DNA of 64,000 nt, taken from assembly GCA_015350385.1 (NCBI GenBank), contig WNKI01000004.1, positions 1,798,170-1,862,169 on the forward strand, in the 5' to 3' direction. Positions 51,270 to 60,602 of the stretch are shown piece by piece. How positions within the stretch are numbered: the stretch's first letter is position 1; the number at the start of each line of letters is the position of its first letter. The notes beneath the pieces were generated by a model, which saw only the letters and a program-made list of their open reading frames with translations, was not told the origin of the DNA and did no database searches. The DNA is from Aculops lycopersici (Eukaryota; Arthropoda; Arachnida; Trombidiformes; Eriophyidae). The position numbers and the translations under genes were made by a program.

Positions 51270-52997
51270 CCTTACCCTTTGCAGGCCTTGAGATATTATC
51301 TGGCCACTGCTGCTACTGTTGATGGTATCTATGTAGCTGAGGTGACAATTCAAAATTTTTCAGTCGATTCAAGATGACCCCTATTGCAAGTTCCTCGAGA
51401 TGTTAAAGGTGTATGCCGCGATTTGCAAAGCATATAGTTCTAGTTGATGTTGTCTTTGTTGAATTAAGTCTCAGTCATTCGATCATTAAAGTGTGCCGTT
51501 GCTGTCAAGCCTCTTAGCTGCAACAATGGTGGAGTCCAATAGTGGTTGTTGTGATTATGCTTATTGCTTTCTAAAATTATTATTCTCTAATAATGTACCG
51601 ATAAAACTATCTGATTCAAAATAATCTAATCTCTGTTTAGACGGCGCTAGTTGGATGGCTGGTGGCAAGTGATGGATGCTAATTAGTTGTGTTTGAATTG
51701 CGATATTGTGACTGGACTAGTGTGGCCTAAAATTGTGTTGATACAATTTTTGTTAAAATTGAATCCTCCTAGTCAAGATTGCCCCTAATCTTCCTGAAAT
51801 TACCCGTCATCAAATAGACATGTTTGCTGATCTGCTTGAATAACTTGGACTTACATCAAATCATTGAGTCCAATGATCTCGTCGTCTTCGTCTTACTCGC
51901 CCGTCTAGATGTTACTTGCAATAGCTAGATTCTCATGCATTTGCACTCGATAGATTATGGTTTTTATGTCGATGGCTTGGCTTATTAGTTTTGGTGTGAT
52001 AGTTGAAGTAGTTGTAGTGATGATCGTAGAGGTCTTGTCTTGCAACTCCTCGAGTCCAGTTATGGCTGTCTTGGTTTTTGCAATTGCCTATTACCCATAA
52101 ATCATTCGGTCTCTAGATGGAGGTGTTCTTCGTTGATTATGATGATGTAACATTTAGATGGCAGCAAGAGTTGAATCTACGTGAATAGATATCTAATTCA
52201 TGATTGTTGGTAATTTGAATTGAAATTACCCTTTAAGATTATGATGATGATGGTGGTGGTGATGGTGGTACGATAATTGGATGATAATAATAAATATAAT
52301 AATGATAATATGGTAAAATGAGGAGCCCCAGCCAATAATGGTCTTTGTGTGAGTCGACGGTCGAGGATGAACAACACACCTAACACATCGCAGGTTTGTG
52401 CCAAATATTTTCGCTGGCTGCCAAGATTTCACGTTCACATTCGCATTGACTTTCGTGGCGATCGCTGGGCAAATTTCCTCTGTAGGACGGCAGCGTGCGG
52501 TGTTTTCACGAAATAATGCACCAAGAAGCGCGGCGCACTCGTCGCTTTGGCCGCATTAATGGGCGAAAACTTTCGACTGGGCGACGTTGCGAAGTCCACG
52601 CAGCGCCCCTGACTGTTACAGACTGCAACTTGCAGTGGCAGCAACTCCTCTGCTAGGCTAAGGCTACTTGATAGCTGGCGCCATGTTGATGGCAACATTG
52701 TGGACATGCTCTCCTGGCCATGCCAGCAGGTAAACAAGCAATCGGAGGGAGAAAATTGACTGCAGTTTGCATCGCGACTCGCAAAAATGGGATTCGGTTC
52801 AATTTTGTAGAGATTTGCAATTGGGCGCAAGTAATCACAGTAGTAAGTCACGGCAGTGCTGTGACAGCACAGAGACGGCTGCATTGGTTCTTCTCGAATG
52901 GCAAGCGGACCTCTTATTTAAACAACAACAAACAGTGATGGCGCTATTGATTATTCTCTCTCCCTAATATTACCCAAAACTCAAGCCTCGTCTCAAA
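51270..52997. other. Divergent promoter region between the Myb/SANT-like gene and ASTE1
   Basis: About 1.7 kb. A GAT/GGT trinucleotide stretch lies near 52235-52310. Frames at 52435-52884 (-) and 52720-52938 (+) lack any family motif. It likely holds both promoters and 5' UTRs. Confidence 0.45.
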
Positions 52998-54959
52998 ATG
53001 GGAGTCAGAGGTTTACAATCATTCATCAAGAACAATGATGGCATAGCACAAAATATTAGATTCAATGATTCAAGTCTCGTTATTGATGCTTGCAACCTGC
53101 TTTGTTGCATGTATTGCCAAATGGTAGAGGATCACGATGGCCCGCAAGCAAGAAGCGATGTCTATGGTGGTGATCTAGTCTCATATGCTCAATTGCTGAG
53201 AGAATTCTTCGCAAGCTTGGACAGGTGTAATATTACACCTATTTTGGTATTTGATGGTTCTGTTATTGGCAAGAAATCAACACAAGATGAGTTGATCCTT
53301 AAGGACAGAGAAATTTACAGACGAGCCTTAGAAAGGTTTCAAATGGCGCAACAGGCCAGTGAAGACCCACCAGCTGAAAAGATTAACATGCCATCAATCA
53401 TTAACAATATCTTCAAGCTAATAGCAACCGAACTAGGGATACAAAAGATACAGACTCCCTATGAGGCTGACTCACACATTGCACGTATTGCAAATGATCT
53501 CAACTGTCCAGTTCTAACAAATGATAGTGATTTTCTAATCTACTCACTTCCACAGGGTTTTATAATGTTAGATTATTTTAATTTCAAGAATGTCAAACTC
53601 CTAGATGCAAAAAAGAGTTGCATAGAATGCACTATTTACAGTCAATCAAAACTAAGCAAATTCTTACCCGGTTTGAGAAGGGAAACCTTACCTCTATTGA
53701 GTATTCTGCTCGGCAACGACTACGTTGAGCCAGGTACCTTTGATCGAATTACTGAGTCTATCTGTAGGGTTCCTTACCATGGGCCTCTTAGAACGCAGAG
53801 TTGGTCACATAGAAGAATTGCAAGCCTGTTAGATTGGCTCAAAGGCAAAAGCTTAGATGAAGCTATCCATCAGATACTCGACCAATTGCCTCCCAATAGA
53901 CAAGCCCCCATCAACAAAATAATCAGAATCCTATTGAGAAATTATCATATCGAAGAGACTGATAACTTTGAACAAGAGCTATCTATAATATACCCTGCAA
54001 TTGACGGCTCGACTGAACAACCACCCGTCTACCTAAGACGATTATTTGAGCAGGGCTCCTTTTCTGCAGCCGCTTTGGATATAGCCCTACACAACACCCA
54101 TTATAACTACCAAATTATTGACGATTTCACCTTGCCATCCTCGAGTTATGTCAAATATCGGCCATATTCGTTAGCTGTCACACTGATGAGACCAAAATCT
54201 TACTCAAATCTAACAACATATCAACGCCAGGTGGCTTGCGAGAGAGATGCTTGGACATTATATGATCGTGTTCGTGGCGAATACAACAAGATAACTATCC
54301 GACCAATTGAATGTTTAGACGAGTTTGGATCTCTTGAACATCTGAACTTGTACACAACAATCGTACTCGAGCCGGAGCTAAAGAAGAATCTCATAATGGA
54401 GACGTTCCGATTCAATCGAGAAGTTATGAATCTCATGAGCGATTCTATGTCGCAAATCTTCAAGCCCGAATACGTCCAAGAGTCTTGTATTTGTTTGTTA
54501 TTAGTGAGGTACTGTGGCCTAGAGACTAAGATGGCGCCCAAGCCTCAATTCATTGATGCTCTACTGTTGACATTTATCTATTATGCGGCATTGAATGGTC
54601 AGCTGAAGCCGGATAGTATCAAGGACGAGCAATACGGGAAGATATTGTTGCACCTAAGACCGCATACCTTCAAGAATAATGGTAGACAATATGCGAAAAA
54701 CTCTAAACTTTATAGGAGGATTGTCCACTTTATTGCTCAATTACAAGCCGCACTCTATGTATACAACTTATTGAACGGTATTTTAAACTACCCTCTTTAC
54801 AAATCGAGAGTAGAGAGATTCATGAATGGAACTCTCATATTTCGATTGACCAAATTCTTTCGAACTGGTGAGATGAAGTTTGACGAGATTTGTCGAGACA
54901 TTCCAGTTTTGCTTGATACCTCGGGTACTCTGAAACTCATGACATATTGTGATGAATGA
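52998..54959 (+). CDS. ASTE1: Asteroid homologue 1, FEN-like nuclease family
   Basis: 653 residues, single exon; human ASTE1 has about 680. The start MGVRGLQSFIKNN is the N-terminal signature of the XPG/FEN fold. Acidic residues expected at the metal site are present: IDACN, VFDGS, YEADSHIA, TNDSDF and GNDYVEP. ASTE1 is a structure-specific nuclease linked to DNA-end processing downstream of shieldin in vertebrates; in flies Asteroid interacts with EGFR signalling genetically. The helical C-terminal half is family-specific. AATAAA (54959-54964) overlaps the stop, so the 3' UTR is tiny, and the convergent helicase gene ends 107 bp away. Confidence 0.88.
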   Translation: MGVRGLQSFIKNNDGIAQNIRFNDSSLVIDACNLLCCMYCQMVEDHDGPQARSDVYGGDLVSYAQLLREFFASLDRCNITPILVFDGSVIGKKSTQDELILKDREIYRRALERFQMAQQASEDPPAEKINMPSIINNIFKLIATELGIQKIQTPYEADSHIARIANDLNCPVLTNDSDFLIYSLPQGFIMLDYFNFKNVKLLDAKKSCIECTIYSQSKLSKFLPGLRRETLPLLSILLGNDYVEPGTFDRITESICRVPYHGPLRTQSWSHRRIASLLDWLKGKSLDEAIHQILDQLPPNRQAPINKIIRILLRNYHIEETDNFEQELSIIYPAIDGSTEQPPVYLRRLFEQGSFSAAALDIALHNTHYNYQIIDDFTLPSSSYVKYRPYSLAVTLMRPKSYSNLTTYQRQVACERDAWTLYDRVRGEYNKITIRPIECLDEFGSLEHLNLYTTIVLEPELKKNLIMETFRFNREVMNLMSDSMSQIFKPEYVQESCICLLLVRYCGLETKMAPKPQFIDALLLTFIYYAALNGQLKPDSIKDEQYGKILLHLRPHTFKNNGRQYAKNSKLYRRIVHFIAQLQAALYVYNLLNGILNYPLYKSRVERFMNGTLIFRLTKFFRTGEMKFDEICRDIPVLLDTSGTLKLMTYCDE

Positions 54960-55066
54960 ATAAAAAGCAAATGTTTGTACAAGTTCGATAGGAAGAAGTA
55001 TCAGAAACGAAATCGAACGCCCGAGATTAGCTTGAACCAAGTCATTAGGTTGTTGGAAATTTTTAT

Positions 55067-56962
55067 CTATTCTATCAATATATATTCTGGCTCTGAAGGG
55101 TCGGGGTAGGTGTTGATTGGTTCATCAGCAAAGTATTTGGACTTCTCGTATTTTTCTACAGCTTTTCTAGGAGCCTTAACTCTCGCCTGTCTTTGTGGTT
55201 TCAGTACGGACGGTTTAGGTGCTGCATAGCTCCTTGTTGTGCTAGTTTGTTCTTCGCTGGGTTTGTATATACTTTTTGCAGCTCTTGATGTATATGTGAT
55301 GCCATTATTTTGAACATATGAGATATCACTAGCTGAGTCTAGTTCGTCTTCGTATCCACTACTATGTCTACCTCCAGCTCGAGACAAACAATTATCACAG
55401 GCAGTATCTCGAAGCTTGATGCAGTTGGCGCTATCGAACTCCTCGCCGAGATAACGTAACATTATGGCTCTCCGACAGGTGTTTTTGTTGTCCACATAAT
55501 TTTGCATCAACTCCAAGTTACTCTCATCGCGTCCCTTATCCTCCTTCTGTCTTCCCCAACTCTTCCTAAGCATACTCTTCATGCGGAACATATCAGATTT
55601 GGAGAAATAGAGGATGCAACAAGCCTTCTTACCATCCCTTCCAGCACGTCCGGCCTCCTGATAATAGCCTTCCACGGATTTTGGCACCGAGTAATGTATG
55701 ACAAATCTAACATCGGACTTATCTATACCCATTCCAAAAGCAATCGTGGCGCAAACCACCTGAAAAGTTCCATTAGACCAAGCATTGAAGATCCTCTTCC
55801 TTGCTTCATCCTTGAGGCCGGCATGATATGGGGCGCTGTGGATTCCATGCTCTCGCAGTTTTTCTGCTACCGACTCGCAGTCATTTCTTGATAGACAATA
55901 GATAATCCCGCATTGACCGGTGAAAGATCTCTTGATAAGCTGGCATATTTCGCTAACACAGTTCTTGACCTTTGGTCTGACTTCGAACTTGAGGTTTGGT
56001 CGATTGAAACTTTGTATGAATGTCTTACCCGTGATCTTGTTCATTCTCAATTGATTGAGAATATCCTCACGGACCTTCGGAGGTGCTGTGGCTGTTAGAG
56101 CCATAATGGGAACATTTGGGTATTGATCACGTAGTCTGCCTAATTTTCTATAATCTGGCCTAAAATCTGAACCCCATGTACTAACACAATGGGCTTCATC
56201 AATAACAAATCTCGCTAAGAGATTTTTGCTATATAGTTGATAAAATAAGTTACCTAGTGCACCACTTGCAGTTATCTTTTCCGGTGTAACATATAATAAC
56301 TTATGCTTTGGCTCGGCTGCTCTCAAATCCCTATATATTTCGTTCGCCTCAACTTCACTAGTCTCTCCGAATAAGGCTGATGTCTCCACTTGCAAACTCT
56401 TGAGTCTATTGACTTGGTCCTCGATGAGAGATTTTAAAGGCGACACCACGATCGTTACACCCCTAGATAGAATGGCAGGTAGTTGATAACAGATCGACTT
56501 TCCACCACCTGTTGGCATAAGAATCAGTGTGTCCAAACCTTGGCAAGTTGCATTGACAGCACTGAGTTGATTTTCACGAAACGAATCAAAGTTGAAATAC
56601 TTCTTGAGAGTTGTTAGCAGCAATTTCTGTGGCTCCTCAAAAGTGGTGTAAGTGCTGGTGTAAGTGGAGGTGTTGGTGGAGCTGTTGGTGTTGGTGTTGG
56701 TGTTGGTGTTGGTGTTGGTGTTGGTGTTGGTGTTGGTGTTGGTGTTGGTGTTGGAGTTGGAGTTGGTGAAGGTGAAGGTGTTGGTGGTGGAGGTATTGGT
56801 GGTGTAAGTGGTGGTGTAAGTGGAGGTGTAAGCGGGGGTGTTGGTGGTGGTGGTGTTAGTGGTGGTGGCCTGTTGCTGGTATGGTTGATCCGATAGCTTA
56901 ACTCGCTTTCTCAGCGGAAGTTTGTCATAATCGAGGCCACCCAAATAATTTACATTGGCCAT
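55067..56962 (-). CDS. BLM-like RecQ helicase, helicase core plus zinc only
   Basis: 631 residues. Residues 31-105 are a Thr/Asn/Ser low-complexity region from a DNA hexamer repeat. The 3'-5' helicase core follows: PTGGGKS at 150-156, DEAH at 255-258, TATAP, and YQEAGRAGRDG. Motifs LLYVTPEKI, LLARFVIDEAHCVS, IIYCLSR and VRFVIHYSVPKSVEGYY are of the BLM branch. The aromatic loop reads STWGSDFRPDY; RecQ proteins normally have SQWGHDFR, so Gln and His are replaced. Zinc cysteines at about 496, 514, 522 and 525. After them is only a 106-residue basic disordered tail: the winged-helix RQC and HRDC domains are missing, as is the N-terminal BLM region. It could be a paralogue or a reduced sole BLM. 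Confidence 0.85.
   Translation of the reverse strand: MANVNYLGGLDYDKLPLRKRVKLSDQPYQQQATTTNTTTTNTPAYTSTYTTTYTTNTSTTNTFTFTNSNSNTNTNTNTNTNTNTNTNTNTNTNSSTNTSTYTSTYTTFEEPQKLLLTTLKKYFNFDSFRENQLSAVNATCQGLDTLILMPTGGGKSICYQLPAILSRGVTIVVSPLKSLIEDQVNRLKSLQVETSALFGETSEVEANEIYRDLRAAEPKHKLLYVTPEKITASGALGNLFYQLYSKNLLARFVIDEAHCVSTWGSDFRPDYRKLGRLRDQYPNVPIMALTATAPPKVREDILNQLRMNKITGKTFIQSFNRPNLKFEVRPKVKNCVSEICQLIKRSFTGQCGIIYCLSRNDCESVAEKLREHGIHSAPYHAGLKDEARKRIFNAWSNGTFQVVCATIAFGMGIDKSDVRFVIHYSVPKSVEGYYQEAGRAGRDGKKACCILYFSKSDMFRMKSMLRKSWGRQKEDKGRDESNLELMQNYVDNKNTCRRAIMLRYLGEEFDSANCIKLRDTACDNCLSRAGGRHSSGYEDELDSASDISYVQNNGITYTSRAAKSIYKPSEEQTSTTRSYAAPKPSVLKPQRQARVKAPRKAVEKYEKSKYFADEPINTYPDPSEPEYILIE
56683..56755. 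repeat. (GTTGGT)n hexamer array in the helicase gene
   Basis: About 11 units of GTTGGT within the coding exon; on the minus strand they encode Asn-Thr dipeptides. Degenerate versions extend on both sides (56640-56870). Length polymorphism is likely. Confidence 0.88.
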
Positions 56963-57347
56963 TGTGATTAATTATTCTAATCTAATATATAAACGCCGTT
57001 TTGGCGTTAGTACATGTATATGTATGTCAATTATATCAATGGTCTGCCATAGAGTGTGGTCGCGATGCACTAAATCAGCTGCTAGAGAGCTTTGGCGCCG
57101 GACCCGGGCATTTTGTTGTGACGGTTGAGGCGGGCCGCCGCTGTCCGTTGCACGGCATGGACCAAAATTTACTTTTGGCCCGCCATTGGGTTGTCCAAAT
57201 TGTTGAAACAGGGAACGCCGCTCTCTAGCAACAACATTGTTATCATTATTATTATTTTTATTAATAATCTTATAATAATTATTCAGATATTCTAAACATC
57301 TATTTATTTATCTATTTGTTAAATTGACCTAAATTTTTCCTTCTTCC
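56963..57347. other. Spacer between the helicase gene and FoxP
   Basis: 385 bp with no exon resembling the missing FoxP wing 2. The FoxP polyadenylation signal lies at its right end; a GC-rich patch near 57060-57190 is probably the helicase promoter. Confidence 0.5.
57303..57308 (-). terminator. FoxP polyadenylation signal
   Basis: AATAAA on the minus strand 40 bp after the FoxP stop, in AT-rich DNA. It supports this stop as a real transcript end. Confidence 0.55.
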
Positions 57348-60300
57348 TCAAGCAGAATCACAAACAGTCCATACAGCACCCTTAATATTTTCCATTCGAG
57401 CGAAGCATTTGTGCAAACTTAAATTATGCCTAACCGCGTTCTTCCAAGTGGGTGCGTTTCGTCTAAAATAACAGAAGGTATCCTGGAACCAGTTGTAGAT
57501 CTCGTTCAATGTTAGCTGATTATCTGTCGATTCAAGGATGGCTTGTCTAATCAAGGATGCGTAAGTGAAGGGAGGCCTAATGTCGGCAGTTCTATAGTAG
57601 GCTCTATTTTTCTCAATCTCATCCGAGATATCAATATTGGTCCTCTCCAGAATTCGTGAGCTATACCTTCGACCTCCTGAGCTGCTGCTATTGCTGCCAC
57701 TACCAGCGCCTTCAGTACCACCTGTTGTAGTACCAACGCCATCCGATCCACTACAGCCACCCATATTGCTGCTGACACCACAAAATCCAGCCAAACCACC
57801 AATGCCGTCAACGCCAATCACGTTGGTGGACGGCTGATGATTAGATGAGACGGAATCTGCGACGGTTTGATTGGAGAAAAAGTGACTAGTCCTGTACGAA
57901 GTGCTGGTGCTTGAATCGCTACTACTACTGCTACTACTCAAACTCAGGGGTCGAGGCGTCGGGTGGATATCTGGCTGATGTTGTTGCTGGCTTTGATGCT
58001 GATTTTGGTTTGGCGAAAGGGATAGATCCATCGCGGCCATGGCCGAGGTGGCACTTGATGTATCGTGGCTAGGCGAGAAGTTTGCGGTCGATTGTGAGCG
58101 ATCAACCTTGAGTCTCTTCGAGAGACTTCCGCTCTCGCAATTTGAAATCAAAGATGGATTGAAGTGATGCTCACTCCTAAATGGTCCATTTGAGGAGGCG
58201 TGCATTTGACCAACAATATCGGCGGGGATTCTAGGTTGCGGCAGGAGTCCTCCACCAACAACACTATTCATCCCATCGAGTGATCGACCGGTGTAGCCGT
58301 AACAGAACGATTGGCTTGACCTCAAGCCACCAGTTCCGAGACTCATGGATCCAATGGGAGCACTCTGAGCGGCCATTAGACTAGAGCCAGCCATTCCAAC
58401 AGGTGAGCTTCGCATTGCTTGGCCACCATAATGGGGCGTCGAGGAGCCAGAGGAGTGGTGTCGATTGAGGAGACCGACTCGAGCGGCCAACTCTTGTTTC
58501 TTTTGTTGATTTTCCTGGCTCACCAACTTGTTGAGTAAATTTAACTCCTCGCAGCTCATCTGGCTATTTAGCAACATTGGTCTTAGTCGTCTCTGTCCAT
58601 TGGCTCCGCTTGCCGAGCTTGGCGTCTGCTGCTGAGCCACTGGACCAGAGGTGGTGTTGATGTTGCGCTGACCGTTTCCGGTTGGCGAGAGCAATTGCTG
58701 TTGCTGCTGTTGCTGCTGCTGCTGTGGAATGGGAGATGAGAGCATTGAGGATAGAGCTGCGGCCTGAGCTTGTTGTTGGGCTACTTGACCTAGAACCAGA
58801 GAGTTCAAGCTCAAGCTTGCAAGTGGATTACTTGAAATACTATTACCACTAGTGCTACTACCACCTGTGTTACTATTCTGCCTGTTATTTCCATAGAGAT
58901 ACTGAGCAGTCCAAGCTAGATGACGCTCGAGGGCCTGGTAGGCGGCCACGCTATCACTTGCACCTCCCACCGCGGCCGTCGCAACCGACTGGCTGCGCGC
59001 CAGGATTGGGTTCGGCTGTTGCGAGTACCTAGCAGACGCGAGAGCCGCCGACTGAAGGTTGGCCACCTGTTGCTGGGCCGCCGATGCGGCCATTATGTTG
59101 CTTGTCGCATGATGCTGCTGCTGCATAGGTCCGTTGCAACTGCAATCCTTAGAATCGATAGGCAGATTGTTTGCCGGGTGGTCCGAGTGGATTTGTTGTT
59201 GTTGTTGGTTTAATTGTTTCTGCTGAAATTGATCAATCATTTGGCTTGTTGTCTTCATAGTCGTCGTCGCCGACGTGGTCGTGGTGGGAGGCGTTGTGCT
59301 AATTAAATTTGGTGCAATAGGCGAAACTGGTTGATGTCGCTGATGCTGTGTTTTTTGTTGTTGATTGATACTATTGTCTACATTATTCTGTCTTATATTG
59401 TTCATTGCATCGTTTCCATTAGTACCTAAGATCGAGTTTAGCGTCGACAAATGAGTCAACATCGAGTTGAGCCTCAATTTTTCGCCTGCCATTTGTTTCT
59501 CTAACTGTTGAATAAGATTTATTTGATCTAATGTTGCCTTTGTGGCCGCTTGTGTGGTTGTAGTTGAGTTTTTGTTGCCTAATTGTTGTTGATGTTGTTG
59601 TTGTGGTGAGTTAATTTTGCTTAGACTATGCCTAATAATGAGATGCTTAATAAACTCGCGCACCGAGTTTGTCTTGAAGTTTTCGTTACAATTTGGCCAC
59701 TGGCATTGAATCAATTGGTTATCATTACACTTGCTACTATCTCTATTCTCTTGTTCATTGTTTTCATTGACATCGTTATCTTTAATATCGAGTACTTCAT
59801 TCTCATCGTTACCAATCATCAAGTCGTCGGAATTGCTGATTGAGTCGAGAGACCTTTTACTTGTTTTAGTGGTTGTGGCGGCGGTGGTGGTGGTTGTGGT
59901 GGTGGTGGTGGTTGCACTCGAGGCCAATGAGCCGATCAGGTTACTTAGTTGGCCGGCATCCGGTTGGTTGCTGATGCTAGAATTCATTGAGCTTAAATAC
60001 CTGTCAACTAATTGATTCACACACTGCTCATCGTCCGCGTCAATCATTTTAACGTCGTCACTCGGCTGCGATTCGCTCTCAACATCAACATCAACCTCAA
60101 TATCATCTTCTTGTTGCTCATTTCTCGTGGTGTCAGGTTGCTCTTGTTTGGCATCGTAATCATCTCGCTCCTCATCTTCAACAGGTGACCTCCTATCGTT
60201 ATTGTTCAATAATTCTACAGTATTCTGCTGGCAAAAATCTAGCAACTTTTGCTTCTTACTCTTGATGACGCCACCGCTTGGTTTGGACGCCCCAACTTCC

Positions 60301-60602
60301 GGTTCGGACTTTTTCTCTTGATGTTGCTCAATCTTCTGGTCGAAATCATCTTCTAATTTGATGATTGCTTCTACTGCAGCCTTTGCTGTAGATTCATCGC
60401 GACTCATATCGGCACCAACATGTGATGACGCAGCAACAAGTGGTTGCTGCTGTTGCTCGCTCGCGTTTATGGTCGATGAGCTTGACAACGATGAGCTTGA
60501 TGACGAAGTTGAAGTTGAAGTTGATGTGGACGTGGATGTAGATGATTTTAATCGCTCTGCTACCCTTAATTCTCCTGTTGCATTCATCATAATGGTCAAC
60601 AT
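57348..60602 (-). CDS. FoxP: Forkhead transcription factor FoxP, single exon, truncated forkhead
   Basis: 1084 residues. The FoxP trio of domains is present: an atypical C2H2 zinc finger at 300-325 (CQWPNC...HLIIRH), a leucine zipper at about 358-392 (LDQINLIQQLEKQM...), and a forkhead from residue 1009 (RPPFTYASLIRQAILES, NAVRHNLSLHKCF). The zipper permits dimers and helix 3 contacts DNA. The finger has 14 residues between Cys2 and His1; vertebrate FOXPs have 12. The forkhead ends GAVWTVCDSA-stop, where family members continue DEVEYxKRR, so wing 2 and the basic nuclear signal are absent. Low-complexity Thr, Ser, Gln and acidic tracts fill the linkers. One exon for all three domains is unusual; most animals have over ten. 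A weak GT right after the Trp-Thr codons could be a donor to a distant alternative exon. Confidence 0.9.
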   Translation of the reverse strand: MLTIMMNATGELRVAERLKSSTSTSTSTSTSTSSSSSSLSSSSTINASEQQQQPLVAASSHVGADMSRDESTAKAAVEAIIKLEDDFDQKIEQHQEKKSEPEVGASKPSGGVIKSKKQKLLDFCQQNTVELLNNNDRRSPVEDEERDDYDAKQEQPDTTRNEQQEDDIEVDVDVESESQPSDDVKMIDADDEQCVNQLVDRYLSSMNSSISNQPDAGQLSNLIGSLASSATTTTTTTTTTAATTTKTSKRSLDSISNSDDLMIGNDENEVLDIKDNDVNENNEQENRDSSKCNDNQLIQCQWPNCNENFKTNSVREFIKHLIIRHSLSKINSPQQQHQQQLGNKNSTTTTQAATKATLDQINLIQQLEKQMAGEKLRLNSMLTHLSTLNSILGTNGNDAMNNIRQNNVDNSINQQQKTQHQRHQPVSPIAPNLISTTPPTTTTSATTTMKTTSQMIDQFQQKQLNQQQQQIHSDHPANNLPIDSKDCSCNGPMQQQHHATSNIMAASAAQQQVANLQSAALASARYSQQPNPILARSQSVATAAVGGASDSVAAYQALERHLAWTAQYLYGNNRQNSNTGGSSTSGNSISSNPLASLSLNSLVLGQVAQQQAQAAALSSMLSSPIPQQQQQQQQQQLLSPTGNGQRNINTTSGPVAQQQTPSSASGANGQRRLRPMLLNSQMSCEELNLLNKLVSQENQQKKQELAARVGLLNRHHSSGSSTPHYGGQAMRSSPVGMAGSSLMAAQSAPIGSMSLGTGGLRSSQSFCYGYTGRSLDGMNSVVGGGLLPQPRIPADIVGQMHASSNGPFRSEHHFNPSLISNCESGSLSKRLKVDRSQSTANFSPSHDTSSATSAMAAMDLSLSPNQNQHQSQQQHQPDIHPTPRPLSLSSSSSSSDSSTSTSYRTSHFFSNQTVADSVSSNHQPSTNVIGVDGIGGLAGFCGVSSNMGGCSGSDGVGTTTGGTEGAGSGSNSSSSGGRRYSSRILERTNIDISDEIEKNRAYYRTADIRPPFTYASLIRQAILESTDNQLTLNEIYNWFQDTFCYFRRNAPTWKNAVRHNLSLHKCFARMENIKGAVWTVCDSA

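Noticed and set aside
52435..52884. 149-codon minus-strand frame between two divergent genes
   Set aside because: No motif, no conserved segment, and it would occupy the ASTE1 promoter.
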